This document shows positions 1 to 8,459 of a stretch of 64,000 nucleotides of DNA, piece after piece (within the stretch, counting starts at the first letter, position 1; every line of letters begins with the position of its first letter). The position numbers were made by a program, and so were the translations under genes. The notes under the pieces are model-generated. The model did not search any database and was not told the DNA's origin. It saw only the letters and a program-made list of their open reading frames with translations. The stretch is from Candidatus Peregrinibacteria bacterium (lineage in GTDB: Bacteria; Patescibacteriota; Gracilibacteria; UBA1369; LOWO2-01-FULL-3): the NCBI GenBank assembly GCA_018654255.1, contig JABILX010000002.1, positions 1 to 64,000 of the forward strand, given 5' to 3'.

Positions 1-219
1 AAACGAGCAAAGCGAGTATTTGAGGCCTCGACCTCGGAGTTCCGCTTCAGCGGAACGAGAATGGAAGAGAATCCGACCCCGGGAGCCATTGAAAAACACA
101 CCCCTTTTTCACCTTACACAAGCCATTTTTTGGTTCGAACACCTTTTTTAAAGTGAAGCTCCATGCTAGTTTTCACCTACGAACTTTAATTTTAGCAGAC
201 TGCTGAGAATCAAGTATTT
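1..219. other. Unassigned leading stretch with hairpin
   Basis: I see no convincing gene here. The + strand reads open from base 1 to a TGA near 162, but that peptide resembles no family I know and may be chance. A perfect hairpin lies at 39-56 (GTTCCGC, loop TTCA, GCGGAAC). A GGTTCGAACACC string at 132-143 resembles a tRNA T-arm but has no matching tRNA arms around it. The first 100 bases look richer in G+C than the following gene. It could be the remains of an RNA gene or the end of a gene that starts outside the window. Confidence 0.3.
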
Positions 220-1155
220 TCAACATCTCACCATACTAAAAGTAATTACCTTATTAGCACCATTCAAATAAAGATATTTCTTCATTTCATCATACGTAGA
301 ACCACTACTCCAACCATCATCTAGAACAAGAATCGTTTTTCCTCTTATATCACTTTCGTTACCAGACAATGTCCCATCGATAAGACTCCTGCGACCAAAA
401 TATTTTTCATCTCCTTGAAATTGTTCAACACGCCCCCTTGATTCCGTTCTTTTCAAAAGTTCTGGTTCATATTTAACTTTAGTAGATTTTGACAACTTTT
501 TCCCAATATCATACATCTGGTATTGCTTAACCGGCTTATCAACCTTTGCTGACGGTGCGAGAATAATAGAATCTGGTTTTTCGTCTAAATCCCCCATCAA
601 CTCAGAAAACATTTTAACAATTTTTTTCCTTTCCCCTCTCTTCAATCCCATTCTCACTTTCTCAGTCATCTCACACCAAAACTTTTCATCATCACTAACA
701 TTTTTCTCCCTCCAACCATCAATATATTCACCTAAAGTAAAATCTGACTGACTATGAAGTCTAGGATCATCATATACATCACTCAAATTAGGATAATGAG
801 ACAACATATCATTACTCAATTCACCATTAACCTTACGATATTGATATAGAGCCTCTCTTGCTAGATCCACACCAGTTTTTTCATAAACTTGTTTAATTCT
901 TTCAAAAACATCGACACCTTCACCAACTCTAGAAATCCCCACAATCATTTTCGCATAATCATCATCACGAAGATAATCCTCCAAAAAGCTCTTCACTCTT
1001 TGTTCAGGAGTTCCCAAAACACCCTCAATTTCATCACCAGTCTCTCTAAGAATCCCACCTTCAGCTCCAGTAACTAAAACTCTACCATCTCCACCTGGAA
1101 GACTCTCTAGTAAATCATCCTGTTTTTCTGTAGGTTCATCAACCATAAATATCAT
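220..1155 (-). CDS. Phosphoribosyltransferase-like protein
   Basis: This 311-residue protein has a PRPP-binding loop of the type I phosphoribosyltransferase fold near its end: ILVLDDGWSSGST at residues 275-287, with the two acidic residues and the SGST turn that hold PRPP. The ComF family has a comparable C-terminal domain, but the N-terminal 200 residues here lack the usual ComF zinc finger and match nothing I recognise, so the substrate is unknown. The stop is TGA. A second in-frame ATG lies three codons in (MVDE). An extended -10 box 16 bases upstream gives a very short leader. The next genes on the same strand are small nucleases, but each seems to be its own unit. Confidence 0.6.
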   Translation of the reverse strand: MIFMVDEPTEKQDDLLESLPGGDGRVLVTGAEGGILRETGDEIEGVLGTPEQRVKSFLEDYLRDDDYAKMIVGISRVGEGVDVFERIKQVYEKTGVDLAREALYQYRKVNGELSNDMLSHYPNLSDVYDDPRLHSQSDFTLGEYIDGWREKNVSDDEKFWCEMTEKVRMGLKRGERKKIVKMFSELMGDLDEKPDSIILAPSAKVDKPVKQYQMYDIGKKLSKSTKVKYEPELLKRTESRGRVEQFQGDEKYFGRRSLIDGTLSGNESDIRGKTILVLDDGWSSGSTYDEMKKYLYLNGANKVITFSMVRC

Positions 1156-1170
1156 TAATTCAATCCACCA

Positions 1171-1179
1171 ATTATACCA
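1171..1179 (-). promoter_or_regulatory. Extended -10 promoter (TGGTATAAT)
   Basis: Read on the minus strand this is TGGTATAAT, a perfect -10 box with the TG extension. It lies about 16 bases upstream of the phosphoribosyltransferase-like start, so the leader would be only about 8-10 bases. No good -35 is visible. The same box recurs in front of several other genes in the window. Confidence 0.55.
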
Positions 1180-1235
1180 TAAAAAACACCTCGAAAACAG
1201 AGTCTCAACCCAGAAGTAGATTTAATCCTCCAGTT

Positions 1236-1502
1236 TTAACATCCTCCACAGTGAATCTTCCCACTCACCAACCCCTCCTTCTCTTTTTTAGACAAACACT
1301 TTATTTCATATTCACGCTTCATAGCTTCTGATTTCGTCTGAAATTCTTCACTATAAACAATCTTCACCGGCAAACGAACACGAGTATAACGAGCTCCCTT
1401 GCCCTCATTATGTTTCGCTTCACGTTCATTTAAATCAACGGTATAACCCGTGTACAAACTTCCATCATTGCATCGCGCTAAATAAGTATAAAATTTCGAC
1501 AT
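1236..1502 (-). CDS. GIY-YIG nuclease-like protein (YhbQ/UPF0213 type)
   Basis: This is an 88-residue protein made of a single GIY-YIG domain. The two signature strands are YTY (residues 5-7) and YTG (17-19), followed by the conserved Arg in [10 protein letters not shown] (27) and a Glu in KREYEIK that would bind the metal. Stand-alone proteins of this size form the YhbQ/UPF0213 group, whose members have weak or uncharacterised DNA-cleaving activity. I chose the ATG at 1502 because FYTYLARC follows directly, as in relatives; a start three codons upstream is also possible. The end is Cys-rich (HCGGC). It lies between two other minus-strand genes without overlap. Confidence 0.8.
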   Translation of the reverse strand: MSKFYTYLARCNDGSLYTGYTVDLNEREAKHNEGKGARYTRVRLPVKIVYSEEFQTKSEAMKREYEIKCLSKKEKEGLVSGKIHCGGC

Positions 1503-1570
1503 ATGCAACAATCCTAGATCAAAGTTCTAATTTCGTCCAACAGCCCGAGCCAGAAAAAAATCATTTCAAA

Positions 1571-2197
1571 TTAGTACACATCAGCACACGCATCTTCTGC
1601 CCACAAACCAGCTCCACTCTCTCTAGCCTGTCTTTCCAATTCGTTATACAACTCCAATCTTTCATGAGGATATTTCCTATAAGAAAAGGCATATCCTTCT
1701 CTGATCAGTTTAGCTCCAACATCTTCGCCATTAAATTCTACGTATCTCAAAAGACGTCCATATTTACCTCTATCACCTGAACCTTCACCTTTTTTAATAA
1801 TGACTTTCTGATCTCGCAGTAATCCTTTCATTTTATTAGACGCTTCTTTCCCAAAGCATTCTACCGGCTTTGATGGATGAACTGTTTCAGGTGTGTTTAT
1901 TCCAATGATTCTAATTCTTTCTTTTTTCCCCTCACAATCAACATCAATAGTATCCCCATCCACAACTTTTAAGACAGGAACTTCTTGTTTCCCGGTTTCA
2001 CAACCATTTGGAATTGGCTCCTTGTCATCAGAAGAACTATCAGGTTCTCCTACATTAAGTGCTTTTTGTAGAACAAGTCGTTGTTCTTCTACAGTTTCTT
2101 CTACAGTTTCCTTGGGATCTACTGCTTCTGCTACCGCAGGAGCCGCTAGTGCTAATGCAACCCCGAGAACTGCTTCTTTAAGACCTAAACTACTCAT
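1571..2197 (-). CDS. Secreted thermonuclease (SNase-like)
   Basis: This 208-residue protein has a hydrophobic N-terminus (AVLGVALALAAPAVAEA) that looks like a signal peptide, a Glu-rich spacer, then a staphylococcal-nuclease domain from about residue 75 to 205. VVDGDTIDVDC is the first strand, RIIGINTPET carries the catalytic Arg, an Asp-position Asn and the catalytic Glu, and YGRLLRYV carries the second Arg. It should cut DNA or RNA outside the membrane using calcium. In a small-genome organism, scavenging of nucleotides from outside DNA is a reasonable role, but this is inference. Confidence 0.85.
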   Translation of the reverse strand: MSSLGLKEAVLGVALALAAPAVAEAVDPKETVEETVEEQRLVLQKALNVGEPDSSSDDKEPIPNGCETGKQEVPVLKVVDGDTIDVDCEGKKERIRIIGINTPETVHPSKPVECFGKEASNKMKGLLRDQKVIIKKGEGSGDRGKYGRLLRYVEFNGEDVGAKLIREGYAFSYRKYPHERLELYNELERQARESGAGLWAEDACADVY

Positions 2198-2288
2198 GAT
2201 AAAATATGTTAATTTTTAGGAAGACATAATAAGGAAATTCCCTAACTTGTCAAATACGCGATTTTAAAAACGCCATTTTATCAACATA

Positions 2289-2297
2289 TGCTATAAT
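2289..2297 (+). promoter_or_regulatory. Extended -10 promoter (TGCTATAAT)
   Basis: TGCTATAAT is an extended -10 box 27 bases upstream of the ATG of the small membrane protein at 2324. A -35 is not clear. Confidence 0.55.
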
Positions 2298-2323
2298 CAG
2301 CACAATTATTTAACCCTCAAACT

Positions 2324-2521
2324 ATGAAAAAAGGAAAATGTTGTATGCCACAAGGTTGCCCTCAATCTTCATGCATGGCTTATATGTTAGGACTTATTGG
2401 TGCAGCTGTATTTTATATCGGAGCTGCTACATCTTTCGGAATGGGAGTCGTAGGATTCCTAAAAGCACTCGTTTGGCCAGCATTCTTGGTATATGAACTG
2501 CTTACATTTGTAGTTGCATAG
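2324..2521 (+). CDS. Small Cys-rich membrane protein
   Basis: This 65-residue protein has four cysteines in its first 17 residues (KKGKCCMPQGCPQSSC), then two hydrophobic stretches (about residues 19-38 and 43-64) that should cross the membrane. I do not recognise a family. The Cys cluster at the cytoplasmic or outer face could bind a metal. It has its own extended -10 promoter and is followed by a two-way terminator, so it is a single-gene unit. The length, clean start and promoter support a real gene. Confidence 0.6.
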   Translation: MKKGKCCMPQGCPQSSCMAYMLGLIGAAVFYIGAATSFGMGVVGFLKALVWPAFLVYELLTFVVA

Positions 2522-2608
2522 TCTTGCCACCACCACTCAAAACAAATCTCGTATAACCAATTAGAAAACCTATTGATTAGCTGTTTTTAAATTTTCTCGA
2601 AATAAAAG

Positions 2609-2641
2609 ACCAAGACCTCTTTCGAAGCCTTGGCCTTGTTT
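2609..2641. terminator. Two-way intrinsic terminator
   Basis: AAGACCAAGACC and GCCTTGGCCTT form a long stem (with G-U pairs) around a TTTCGA loop. A-runs and T-runs lie on the two sides. It sits between the converging ends of the small membrane protein (2521) and the SLH protein (2658), so it probably serves both. Confidence 0.65.
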
Positions 2642-2657
2642 ATAATCTATCAATAAT

Positions 2658-4490
2658 CTAGTCCATCGTCCTCCAAAGAGCCTCAGCTACCTCAGCTCGA
2701 GTCGTACCATTCGCAGGCAAGAATAAGTTGTCATAGGTGTCAAAAAGCTGCAAATCCTTTGCCTTACAAACATATCCTGTAAACCAAACCTCAGCAGGCA
2801 CATCAAGATAAGGAGAAACATAACAAGACTCCATGCTGAAAGCATTTTCACCAGTAAGCAAAGCTGCTTGCATTACAAATTTCAGGAATTCAACTCTATT
2901 CACTCCCTCAGAAGGCCGAACAGTATCAGCATCTCCATCCCCATGAATCAAATTGTGCATCTTTCCACTTCTCAAATACTTCATATACCATGATCCTGTA
3001 ATCACGTCACTCCATCCCAAATTAGTTCCATCATCATCATACAAATCAAGCTCAAAAGCCCTCATGACAACAGCCAAAACCTCAGCACGATTTATTACTT
3101 CACCAGGATTGAAATACCCATCATAATCCCCTTCAAAAATCCCTTCATCCTTAGACCAAAGAATCGAGTCACAATACGTGTGACTTGATGACACATCAGG
3201 AAACCCACACTCATAATCCACATCATCATCGTCGTCATCGTCATCATCATCATCATCATCATCATCATCTTGTCCCATAGGTTCACATCCACCTGTTTCT
3301 GAGACAATACATCCTGTCTCGGGCACAGTTGCTCCAACTGCATAGCAATTATCATCAAACATTATAAATCCATCACATTCGTCCTCATTAACCTCAACCA
3401 CAAAATCAAGCTCATCGGTATCAGTACCTGTTTCGCTAATATTCTCTACAGTAAGAGAGACAGTATATGTCCCAGCCAAAACAGCCACTCCGTCAGAATC
3501 AAGTCCATCCCAGTAAAGCTCCCAAATCCAATAATCTCCATCTTCTCCAACCATATTTCCACCCTCCAAATCCTTAACAGTCTCACCATCACTATCCAAA
3601 ATCAAATTCTCAAAAAACTCACCATTCTCAAAGTAATTACTATTATAAGTTACAGTCAGAGTTTCACCAGCTTCAAAGTTCACAGGATCCGGAGATACAG
3701 AAAGCTCAACAATCAAATCCTCAAGAGAACCAGAAACAACCTCGAAAGCAACCTCATCGGTATCAGTATCAGTCCCCTCCGCATTACTTATAGAAACACG
3801 AATAGAATAAATCCCATCCTCGACCAAAACGTCTTCTGAATCAAGTCCATCCCAAGTTGCCTCATAAAGAAAGTATTCGCCCATTTCGGTGATCTGGGTC
3901 ACAGTATTGATACTATCCACATCAGCGCCCAAGGCATCAACTACATCGATATCCAAACTATGATTATCAGATTCGGTATACCATTCTTTATACCTAATAA
4001 CCAAAGTTTCTCCACCTCCAAAATTAACCTCACCTTTATCCACAGCAAGATTCATAACAAGAGGCTCAGTATGGATCACAATAACTTCGATCATATCGTA
4101 ATCACTAAAACCTTCTATTACTGAATAAAGCTGAAGTTCATAAGTCCCCTCCATCACAGGCTCACCATCAGCATCATTCCCATCCCAAGAAACCTTATAA
4201 GGACAAGACCCAACCACACAGTCTCCAATAGAAACAAATTCCAAATCAACAACATCAGTAGGAACCGCAACAAAATTATTCACAATTTTAGCAGTATTAG
4301 TTCCAGAAACAGCAGTCTCCGCCAAATCAAAATTTGCAGTCACAACGGAGTCAGCATAAGGATCAACAGCAATCACATCCAATGCCAAATTCCTAATAAT
4401 AGTATCGTCATCCACCGCAAAAGCAGTAGCAGGCAAAATCATCGCCAAAAGCGACACAACACAGAACAAAGAAAGAATCTTCTTTTTCAT
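2658..4490 (-). CDS. SLH-anchored surface protein with FlgD-like Ig repeats and poly-Asp linker
   Basis: This is a 610-residue secreted protein. It has a signal peptide (KKKILSLFCVVSLLAMILPATAFA), then three repeats of about 110 residues that each end in the same core (WDGxDxDGxxVxxGTYxxxL, near residues 115, 215 and 335). That core is typical of FlgD-type Ig-like domains. A Cys-containing segment follows, then a run of about 16 aspartates and three S-layer homology repeats (from about residue 445), the first with YFNPGEVINRAEVLAVVMRAFEL. SLH repeats bind cell-wall polymers, so this is probably an S-layer or wall-bound protein. A terminator lies upstream, so it has its own transcript. Its closest companion in the window is the broken SLH protein at 36748. 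Confidence 0.85.
   Translation of the reverse strand: MKKKILSLFCVVSLLAMILPATAFAVDDDTIIRNLALDVIAVDPYADSVVTANFDLAETAVSGTNTAKIVNNFVAVPTDVVDLEFVSIGDCVVGSCPYKVSWDGNDADGEPVMEGTYELQLYSVIEGFSDYDMIEVIVIHTEPLVMNLAVDKGEVNFGGGETLVIRYKEWYTESDNHSLDIDVVDALGADVDSINTVTQITEMGEYFLYEATWDGLDSEDVLVEDGIYSIRVSISNAEGTDTDTDEVAFEVVSGSLEDLIVELSVSPDPVNFEAGETLTVTYNSNYFENGEFFENLILDSDGETVKDLEGGNMVGEDGDYWIWELYWDGLDSDGVAVLAGTYTVSLTVENISETGTDTDELDFVVEVNEDECDGFIMFDDNCYAVGATVPETGCIVSETGGCEPMGQDDDDDDDDDDDDDDDDVDYECGFPDVSSSHTYCDSILWSKDEGIFEGDYDGYFNPGEVINRAEVLAVVMRAFELDLYDDDGTNLGWSDVITGSWYMKYLRSGKMHNLIHGDGDADTVRPSEGVNRVEFLKFVMQAALLTGENAFSMESCYVSPYLDVPAEVWFTGYVCKAKDLQLFDTYDNLFLPANGTTRAEVAEALWRTMD
3221..3269 (-). repeat. GAT trinucleotide microsatellite (poly-Asp)
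   Basis: An almost pure (ATC)n tract on the + strand, with a few GTC variants, encodes the Asp run that separates the Ig-like part from the SLH anchor. Such tracts change length by slippage, in whole codons here, so the spacer can lengthen or shorten without a frameshift. Confidence 0.9.
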
Positions 4491-4609
4491 AATATTTGGG
4501 TTAAATTAAGTGGGTTTCTAATACGAAAAATGCCACCTAACGTTACCCTGTTACAGAAATTCATTCAAACAAAAAGCCTTTTCAAACCACAGTTTTATCC
4601 AGTTTCTAC

Positions 4610-4648
4610 AAAAAACCTGCCAAACACTTTCGCACCTGACAGGCTTTA
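4610..4648 (-). terminator. Intrinsic terminator
   Basis: On the minus strand AAGCCTGTCA pairs with TGGCAGGTT (one G-U pair) and is followed by T6. It lies just after the stop of the membrane protein gene at 4667 and before the SLH protein start at 4490, so it separates the two units. Confidence 0.7.
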
Positions 4649-4666
4649 AAAATTAAAACTAATCTC

Positions 4667-5047
4667 CTAGTACACAAAGAATCCAAAATACCCAAGCACC
4701 AATCCAAGAATCAATGCGAATACTGGCGCAAACCACATGTACTTAACAAAAACTTTAGCAAACTTCATAAAAGGACCAGGAATCAAAACCAACAAAGCAC
4801 CTTTTACCAAAGCAGCCCAACCAAGAATTGTAATGATCACAGTCCAATCTGCTACCCAGAAATTATGGTATGTAACAAGGAGGAAACCTATAGCAAGAGC
4901 GAACATTCCACCATAAAAAGCAACAGCAGAACTTTTCATAACATCCTTCATCATTTTTTGGTAATACTTCATGTTAAGAAGCATCCCAAGGCCAACAGCC
5001 ACGTACACTACCGCAATCAACTTTGCGATAAACAAAGATAGATCCAT
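4667..5047 (-). CDS. Four-helix membrane protein, paralogue of the one at 29770
   Basis: The product is about 126 residues from the ATG at 5047 (MDLSLFIAKLIAV). That start is preferred because the 12 codons upstream are polar and the helix begins here. Four hydrophobic segments are visible. The middle (FYGGMFALAIGFLLVTYHNFW, then IITILGWAALVKGALLVLIPG) matches the 29770 protein in order and motif (IIPIIGWISLAKGLALLWWP), so the two are paralogues. The function is unknown. The GWxxLxKGxxLLxxP pattern is the best family mark. Confidence 0.65.
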   Translation of the reverse strand: MDLSLFIAKLIAVVYVAVGLGMLLNMKYYQKMMKDVMKSSAVAFYGGMFALAIGFLLVTYHNFWVADWTVIITILGWAALVKGALLVLIPGPFMKFAKVFVKYMWFAPVFALILGLVLGYFGFFVY

Positions 5048-5240
5048 AGAAAGAGGGGTTAAAATATGTGAAAACCATACCATTTATTCAATATCATCTC
5101 AACAACCTACTCTTCAACATAAATTTCCTAGGGATACACCTAGGAAGAGACGAACAATCAAATATTATACAAATTCGGTTTCCATATCCCCGTTATACAA
5201 AATTTGTTAAAATACAAACAGTAAACTTAATCAAACCCCA

Positions 5241-5624
5241 ATGCCAAAAGCAGAAACCCCAGGAGGAGGATCTAAAACAGAGAGAATAGATCCAACTCAA
5301 GAAACCACAGAAAAAATCAAACTAAACAGTAAATCAAAATTAGCAGAGATGAGCGCAATAGTCCCACAGATAGAAGACACTCTCGAACAACCAGAAGACG
5401 ACATAGTTGGAGAACCAGAATTAGAAGACGAAGGAACTTACACCGAATGGATCGAAAACGAACTCCTCTCTGAAGACACTCCTCTCAACACAGAAAAAAG
5501 AAAGGTCCTAGGCAAAATCAAAACAGCAAAAGACATCACAGAAGAAGAAAAAAACAATCTACTAGACCAATTGGTTAAAGCAGAAAAAACAGAGGCCCTA
5601 GAAAAACTTAGCTCAAAACTCTAG
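5241..5624 (+). CDS. Small acidic hypothetical protein
   Basis: This 127-residue protein is rich in Glu, Asp and Lys with no hydrophobic segment. Its first 60 residues look disordered. The end (KRKVLGKIKTAKDITEEEKNNLLDQLVKA) looks like a short helical hairpin. I do not recognise it. The codon use agrees with the neighbours. Its stop lies 4 bases from the converging stop of the 5629 gene, so both ends are tightly packed. Confidence 0.5.
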   Translation: MPKAETPGGGSKTERIDPTQETTEKIKLNSKSKLAEMSAIVPQIEDTLEQPEDDIVGEPELEDEGTYTEWIENELLSEDTPLNTEKRKVLGKIKTAKDITEEEKNNLLDQLVKAEKTEALEKLSSKL

Positions 5625-5628
5625 TAAA

Positions 5629-8052
5629 TCAACTCATAATAGGTCCATCAACCCTATCAACCTCCGCAACCTGTACAGGGATACCATCTTCACCAGGAGA
5701 ATATATTGAAATATCTGATCCCTTATATTCCTTTTCAGCCGCAGCAACATCACCTAGAGTAACCCCCTTTTCTCCAACCTTCATAACCTTTCTATTGTCA
5801 GAAAGATTCCATCTCGGATTAGAAAAAGAAGATTGCCCAAACTCAGAAGCACCTATAAACACGGTATTCTTTTTGAAATTGGCATTATCTTCCACATTGG
5901 CCATAACCTTTCTAAAAAAGCTATGATTCATACACGACCCAATAATATAAATATCTTGAGTCAACTCCTCAGCCCTAGACACAAATTTCTCATTTCTCTT
6001 TCTAACAGCACTAGAAAATTCAGAAACAGATATACACTCATAGGACTCTAACGCTCCAACCTTGTCATCATGCAAAACCAAGGCCTTCTCAAAACCATGT
6101 CCATCAAAATAAAATGTAAAAGGTGGCGGTGTATTTTCAACTTGAGACAAAATTCTCTTCTTCATTAAAAGAAGATCTTCCTTTGAAGGATTTTCCTCAG
6201 CCATCAAGTGCTCAACATTGCCATCTTCTCCAACACTCTGGTTCAGACCTTTGACCATATCTTCGTGACCAAACCGAAGCTGCCCATCGTAAGCCCCACC
6301 TTTCCAATCCTGTCTCTGCGAAACAAAAACAACATTTCTTCCTTCATAAATAGGAATTTCGCTCAGATTGCCCAAACTCGATTCAGACAAATTTTCCGCA
6401 AATCTAACCTGATCAAGAGTCAAATTACCAGCATCAACCCCCCTCATATAGAGATTCCTACCAACTTTAATGGCCTTACCAACATCCTTTTTGTCACCCA
6501 TTTTTTTGTAGACCTCGAAACAAACAAGCATAGCCTCATCACCAAAAAACTTGTCCACAGATTCAGCATCAATTAATTGAGATCCAGAAACTAAATGATG
6601 CAAAAAGTCATTCTGAACTTTCCCATTTGGAGTCCCAAGATTCCTAAGATAGAAATAATTCACTTTTATCAAATTTTCAACATCTGCGGGATCGTTTACA
6701 CTCTTAACCAAATCCAAACCATGATTCATCTTAAGATTATACAAGTCTGTCAAAGGCTTCCTGTATTGCTCATCCTCCAATATCTCCTCAGGAACTTTAA
6801 GTTCGTACAAAGCATTCTTAATATTGTTATCATAGTTTATATCAAACATATCCACCTCTGACTCAAACTGAAGATTTGGATCCAAAATCCCTGCACCCTT
6901 AATATTATCCGACAAAAATCTATATGAATCAAAAACATTAAAACCCCTTTTCTTCAGAGTAGAAACCCATTTAATCAAATTCTCTGGATTTGGATCAATC
7001 CCAACCCACTCAACAGAATAAATCCCAGTAGCAGCTAGAGGAGAACCCTGAATAGCCTTATGAAAAGAAATAGCACGACTTATATCGCGAGTTTTCCTGA
7101 ACCACTCAACGGTTTCACGAAAAGTAACTCCTTCCGTCTTAAATTTAAGAAAATAATTACAAACATTAGCTATATCACGCTCATTATTAATTGTTTTCAA
7201 CTTAGGAACTAATCCCAACACCATCTCAAGATCGTTGGGAATGTATTTGGAAACAGTCTTCACCTGATCCAAAGCTTTGTTGGGATCTCCATACATTTTA
7301 ATGAGGGCTTCACGTACCTCCAAAGGAACTCCCAGCTTCCCCCACTCTCTCCTCATTTCAAAATTCTGCTGAAAATTATCAACACTATCCCTCACCCCAC
7401 TAACAAGCCCCTCTAACACCTCAGCAGTCTTGGCTTCCTCTGACTTCTCCTCATCCACATATCTAGTCTCCTCACCATACTTAACAGGATCAACCCCCAG
7501 ATCAAAAACTTCAGAAAATTTGTTTATAGTAGCAGGTCCAACCTTGCCATCAGGTTGCAAACCAAAAAGATCTTGCAACTTTTTAATACCATCCTCATCA
7601 ATCCCAATAGAAGACTTCAATTTGGAATTTATACCAAGCCAATAAGACCCCTTCTTTCTATAAGTCTCAAGGTTGAAAACTTCCTTAACCTCCTCCTTCT
7701 TAGAAATAAGCTTGTGCGCCTCCTCAATACCAGTCGATTTATCAAACTTATCAAGCTCATTCTCGATACTGCTAGTAAGTTGAGCAAGGCTTGCCTCAGT
7801 ATCAACCTGTAATTTTTTGACTTCAGAATTCCTTTTTCTCAGAAGTTTGTTTAATTTTTTGTGTATTTTGTCTTGGTATTTTTTAGCAACAGGACTTTCA
7901 TCAATTCTATTCCTCATTTTCACAACAAAACCCTTCACCCTCTCCGTATTAACAAGCGGAGCAGGCTCCTGCACTTGATCTTTTTCCTGAGATTCAACGT
8001 CAGGAGTTCTTACCTTCGTTTCTTTTTTTGAGAATGTTTCTACAAGATTCAT
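5629..8052 (-). CDS. Large protein with peptidoglycan-binding-like segment and caspase-like C-terminus
   Basis: This is an 807-residue protein without a signal peptide. A charged, helical N-terminus leads to a segment near residues 150-175 (IKKLQDLFGLQPDGKVGPAT) that fits the PG_binding_1 three-helix repeat. A long unassigned helical region follows. The last 250 residues carry FYFDGHGFEKA (about 660) and, some 65 residues later, DIYIIGSCMNH. The His-Gly and following Cys after a hydrophobic strand are the two-residue centre of clan CD (caspase/gingipain-like) peptidases. I infer a Cys peptidase or a relative of one. The stop is TGA. The neighbour 8055 ends 2 bases upstream and is probably co-transcribed. 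Confidence 0.6.
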   Translation of the reverse strand: MNLVETFSKKETKVRTPDVESQEKDQVQEPAPLVNTERVKGFVVKMRNRIDESPVAKKYQDKIHKKLNKLLRKRNSEVKKLQVDTEASLAQLTSSIENELDKFDKSTGIEEAHKLISKKEEVKEVFNLETYRKKGSYWLGINSKLKSSIGIDEDGIKKLQDLFGLQPDGKVGPATINKFSEVFDLGVDPVKYGEETRYVDEEKSEEAKTAEVLEGLVSGVRDSVDNFQQNFEMRREWGKLGVPLEVREALIKMYGDPNKALDQVKTVSKYIPNDLEMVLGLVPKLKTINNERDIANVCNYFLKFKTEGVTFRETVEWFRKTRDISRAISFHKAIQGSPLAATGIYSVEWVGIDPNPENLIKWVSTLKKRGFNVFDSYRFLSDNIKGAGILDPNLQFESEVDMFDINYDNNIKNALYELKVPEEILEDEQYRKPLTDLYNLKMNHGLDLVKSVNDPADVENLIKVNYFYLRNLGTPNGKVQNDFLHHLVSGSQLIDAESVDKFFGDEAMLVCFEVYKKMGDKKDVGKAIKVGRNLYMRGVDAGNLTLDQVRFAENLSESSLGNLSEIPIYEGRNVVFVSQRQDWKGGAYDGQLRFGHEDMVKGLNQSVGEDGNVEHLMAEENPSKEDLLLMKKRILSQVENTPPPFTFYFDGHGFEKALVLHDDKVGALESYECISVSEFSSAVRKRNEKFVSRAEELTQDIYIIGSCMNHSFFRKVMANVEDNANFKKNTVFIGASEFGQSSFSNPRWNLSDNRKVMKVGEKGVTLGDVAAAEKEYKGSDISIYSPGEDGIPVQVAEVDRVDGPIMS

Positions 8053-8054
8053 AT

Positions 8055-8369
8055 TTAAACGTGTTCAAGTTCATCTAATATTGAATTGGCTCGGATTTTT
8101 TCCTTTCGCTCTTCTTTTCGGAAAGCTTTTTTCTCTTCTTTGCAAACCAGTTGATCCGCCTTATCTATATATTTTTGATTAATATCCGATTGTTTTTTCT
8201 CGGCATCAGTCATGACTTGCTCCCTACCTTTTTGTTCCTTTTTTAAAACATCAAGCAACGAAGTAAGCTTGTCCTCAGGCAAGAAATCCAAAAACTTCAA
8301 ATACACATCTTTTTTGTCAGATGAGATCACTTCACTTTTTTCAATAAGTGCAATAATTTCCTCTTTCAT
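8055..8369 (-). CDS. Small helical charged protein
   Basis: This 104-residue protein is very rich in Lys and Glu, with a likely coiled coil from about residue 40 on. I do not recognise a family. It is the first gene of a probable two-gene unit with the caspase-like protein, which starts 2 bases after its stop. An extended -10 box lies about 31 bases upstream. A partner or regulator role for the large protein is possible from position only. Confidence 0.5.
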   Translation of the reverse strand: MKEEIIALIEKSEVISSDKKDVYLKFLDFLPEDKLTSLLDVLKKEQKGREQVMTDAEKKQSDINQKYIDKADQLVCKEEKKAFRKEERKEKIRANSILDELEHV

Positions 8370-8399
8370 TTTTATTTTTTATTTCTATTTAATCCATAT

Positions 8400-8408
8400 A
8401 TTATACCA
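8400..8408 (-). promoter_or_regulatory. Extended -10 promoter (TGGTATAAT)
   Basis: Minus-strand TGGTATAAT about 31 bases upstream of the 8369 start. It would drive the 8055 and 5629 genes. Confidence 0.55.
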
Positions 8409-8459
8409 CGAAAAAGCCCTTCAGTTAAGCCTCTTAGCTTCACGAGAACACCTTGAATC

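Noticed and set aside
132-143. tRNA gene suggested by GGTTCGAACACC
   Set aside because: No acceptor, D or anticodon arms can be built on either strand, and the flanks are A/T runs.
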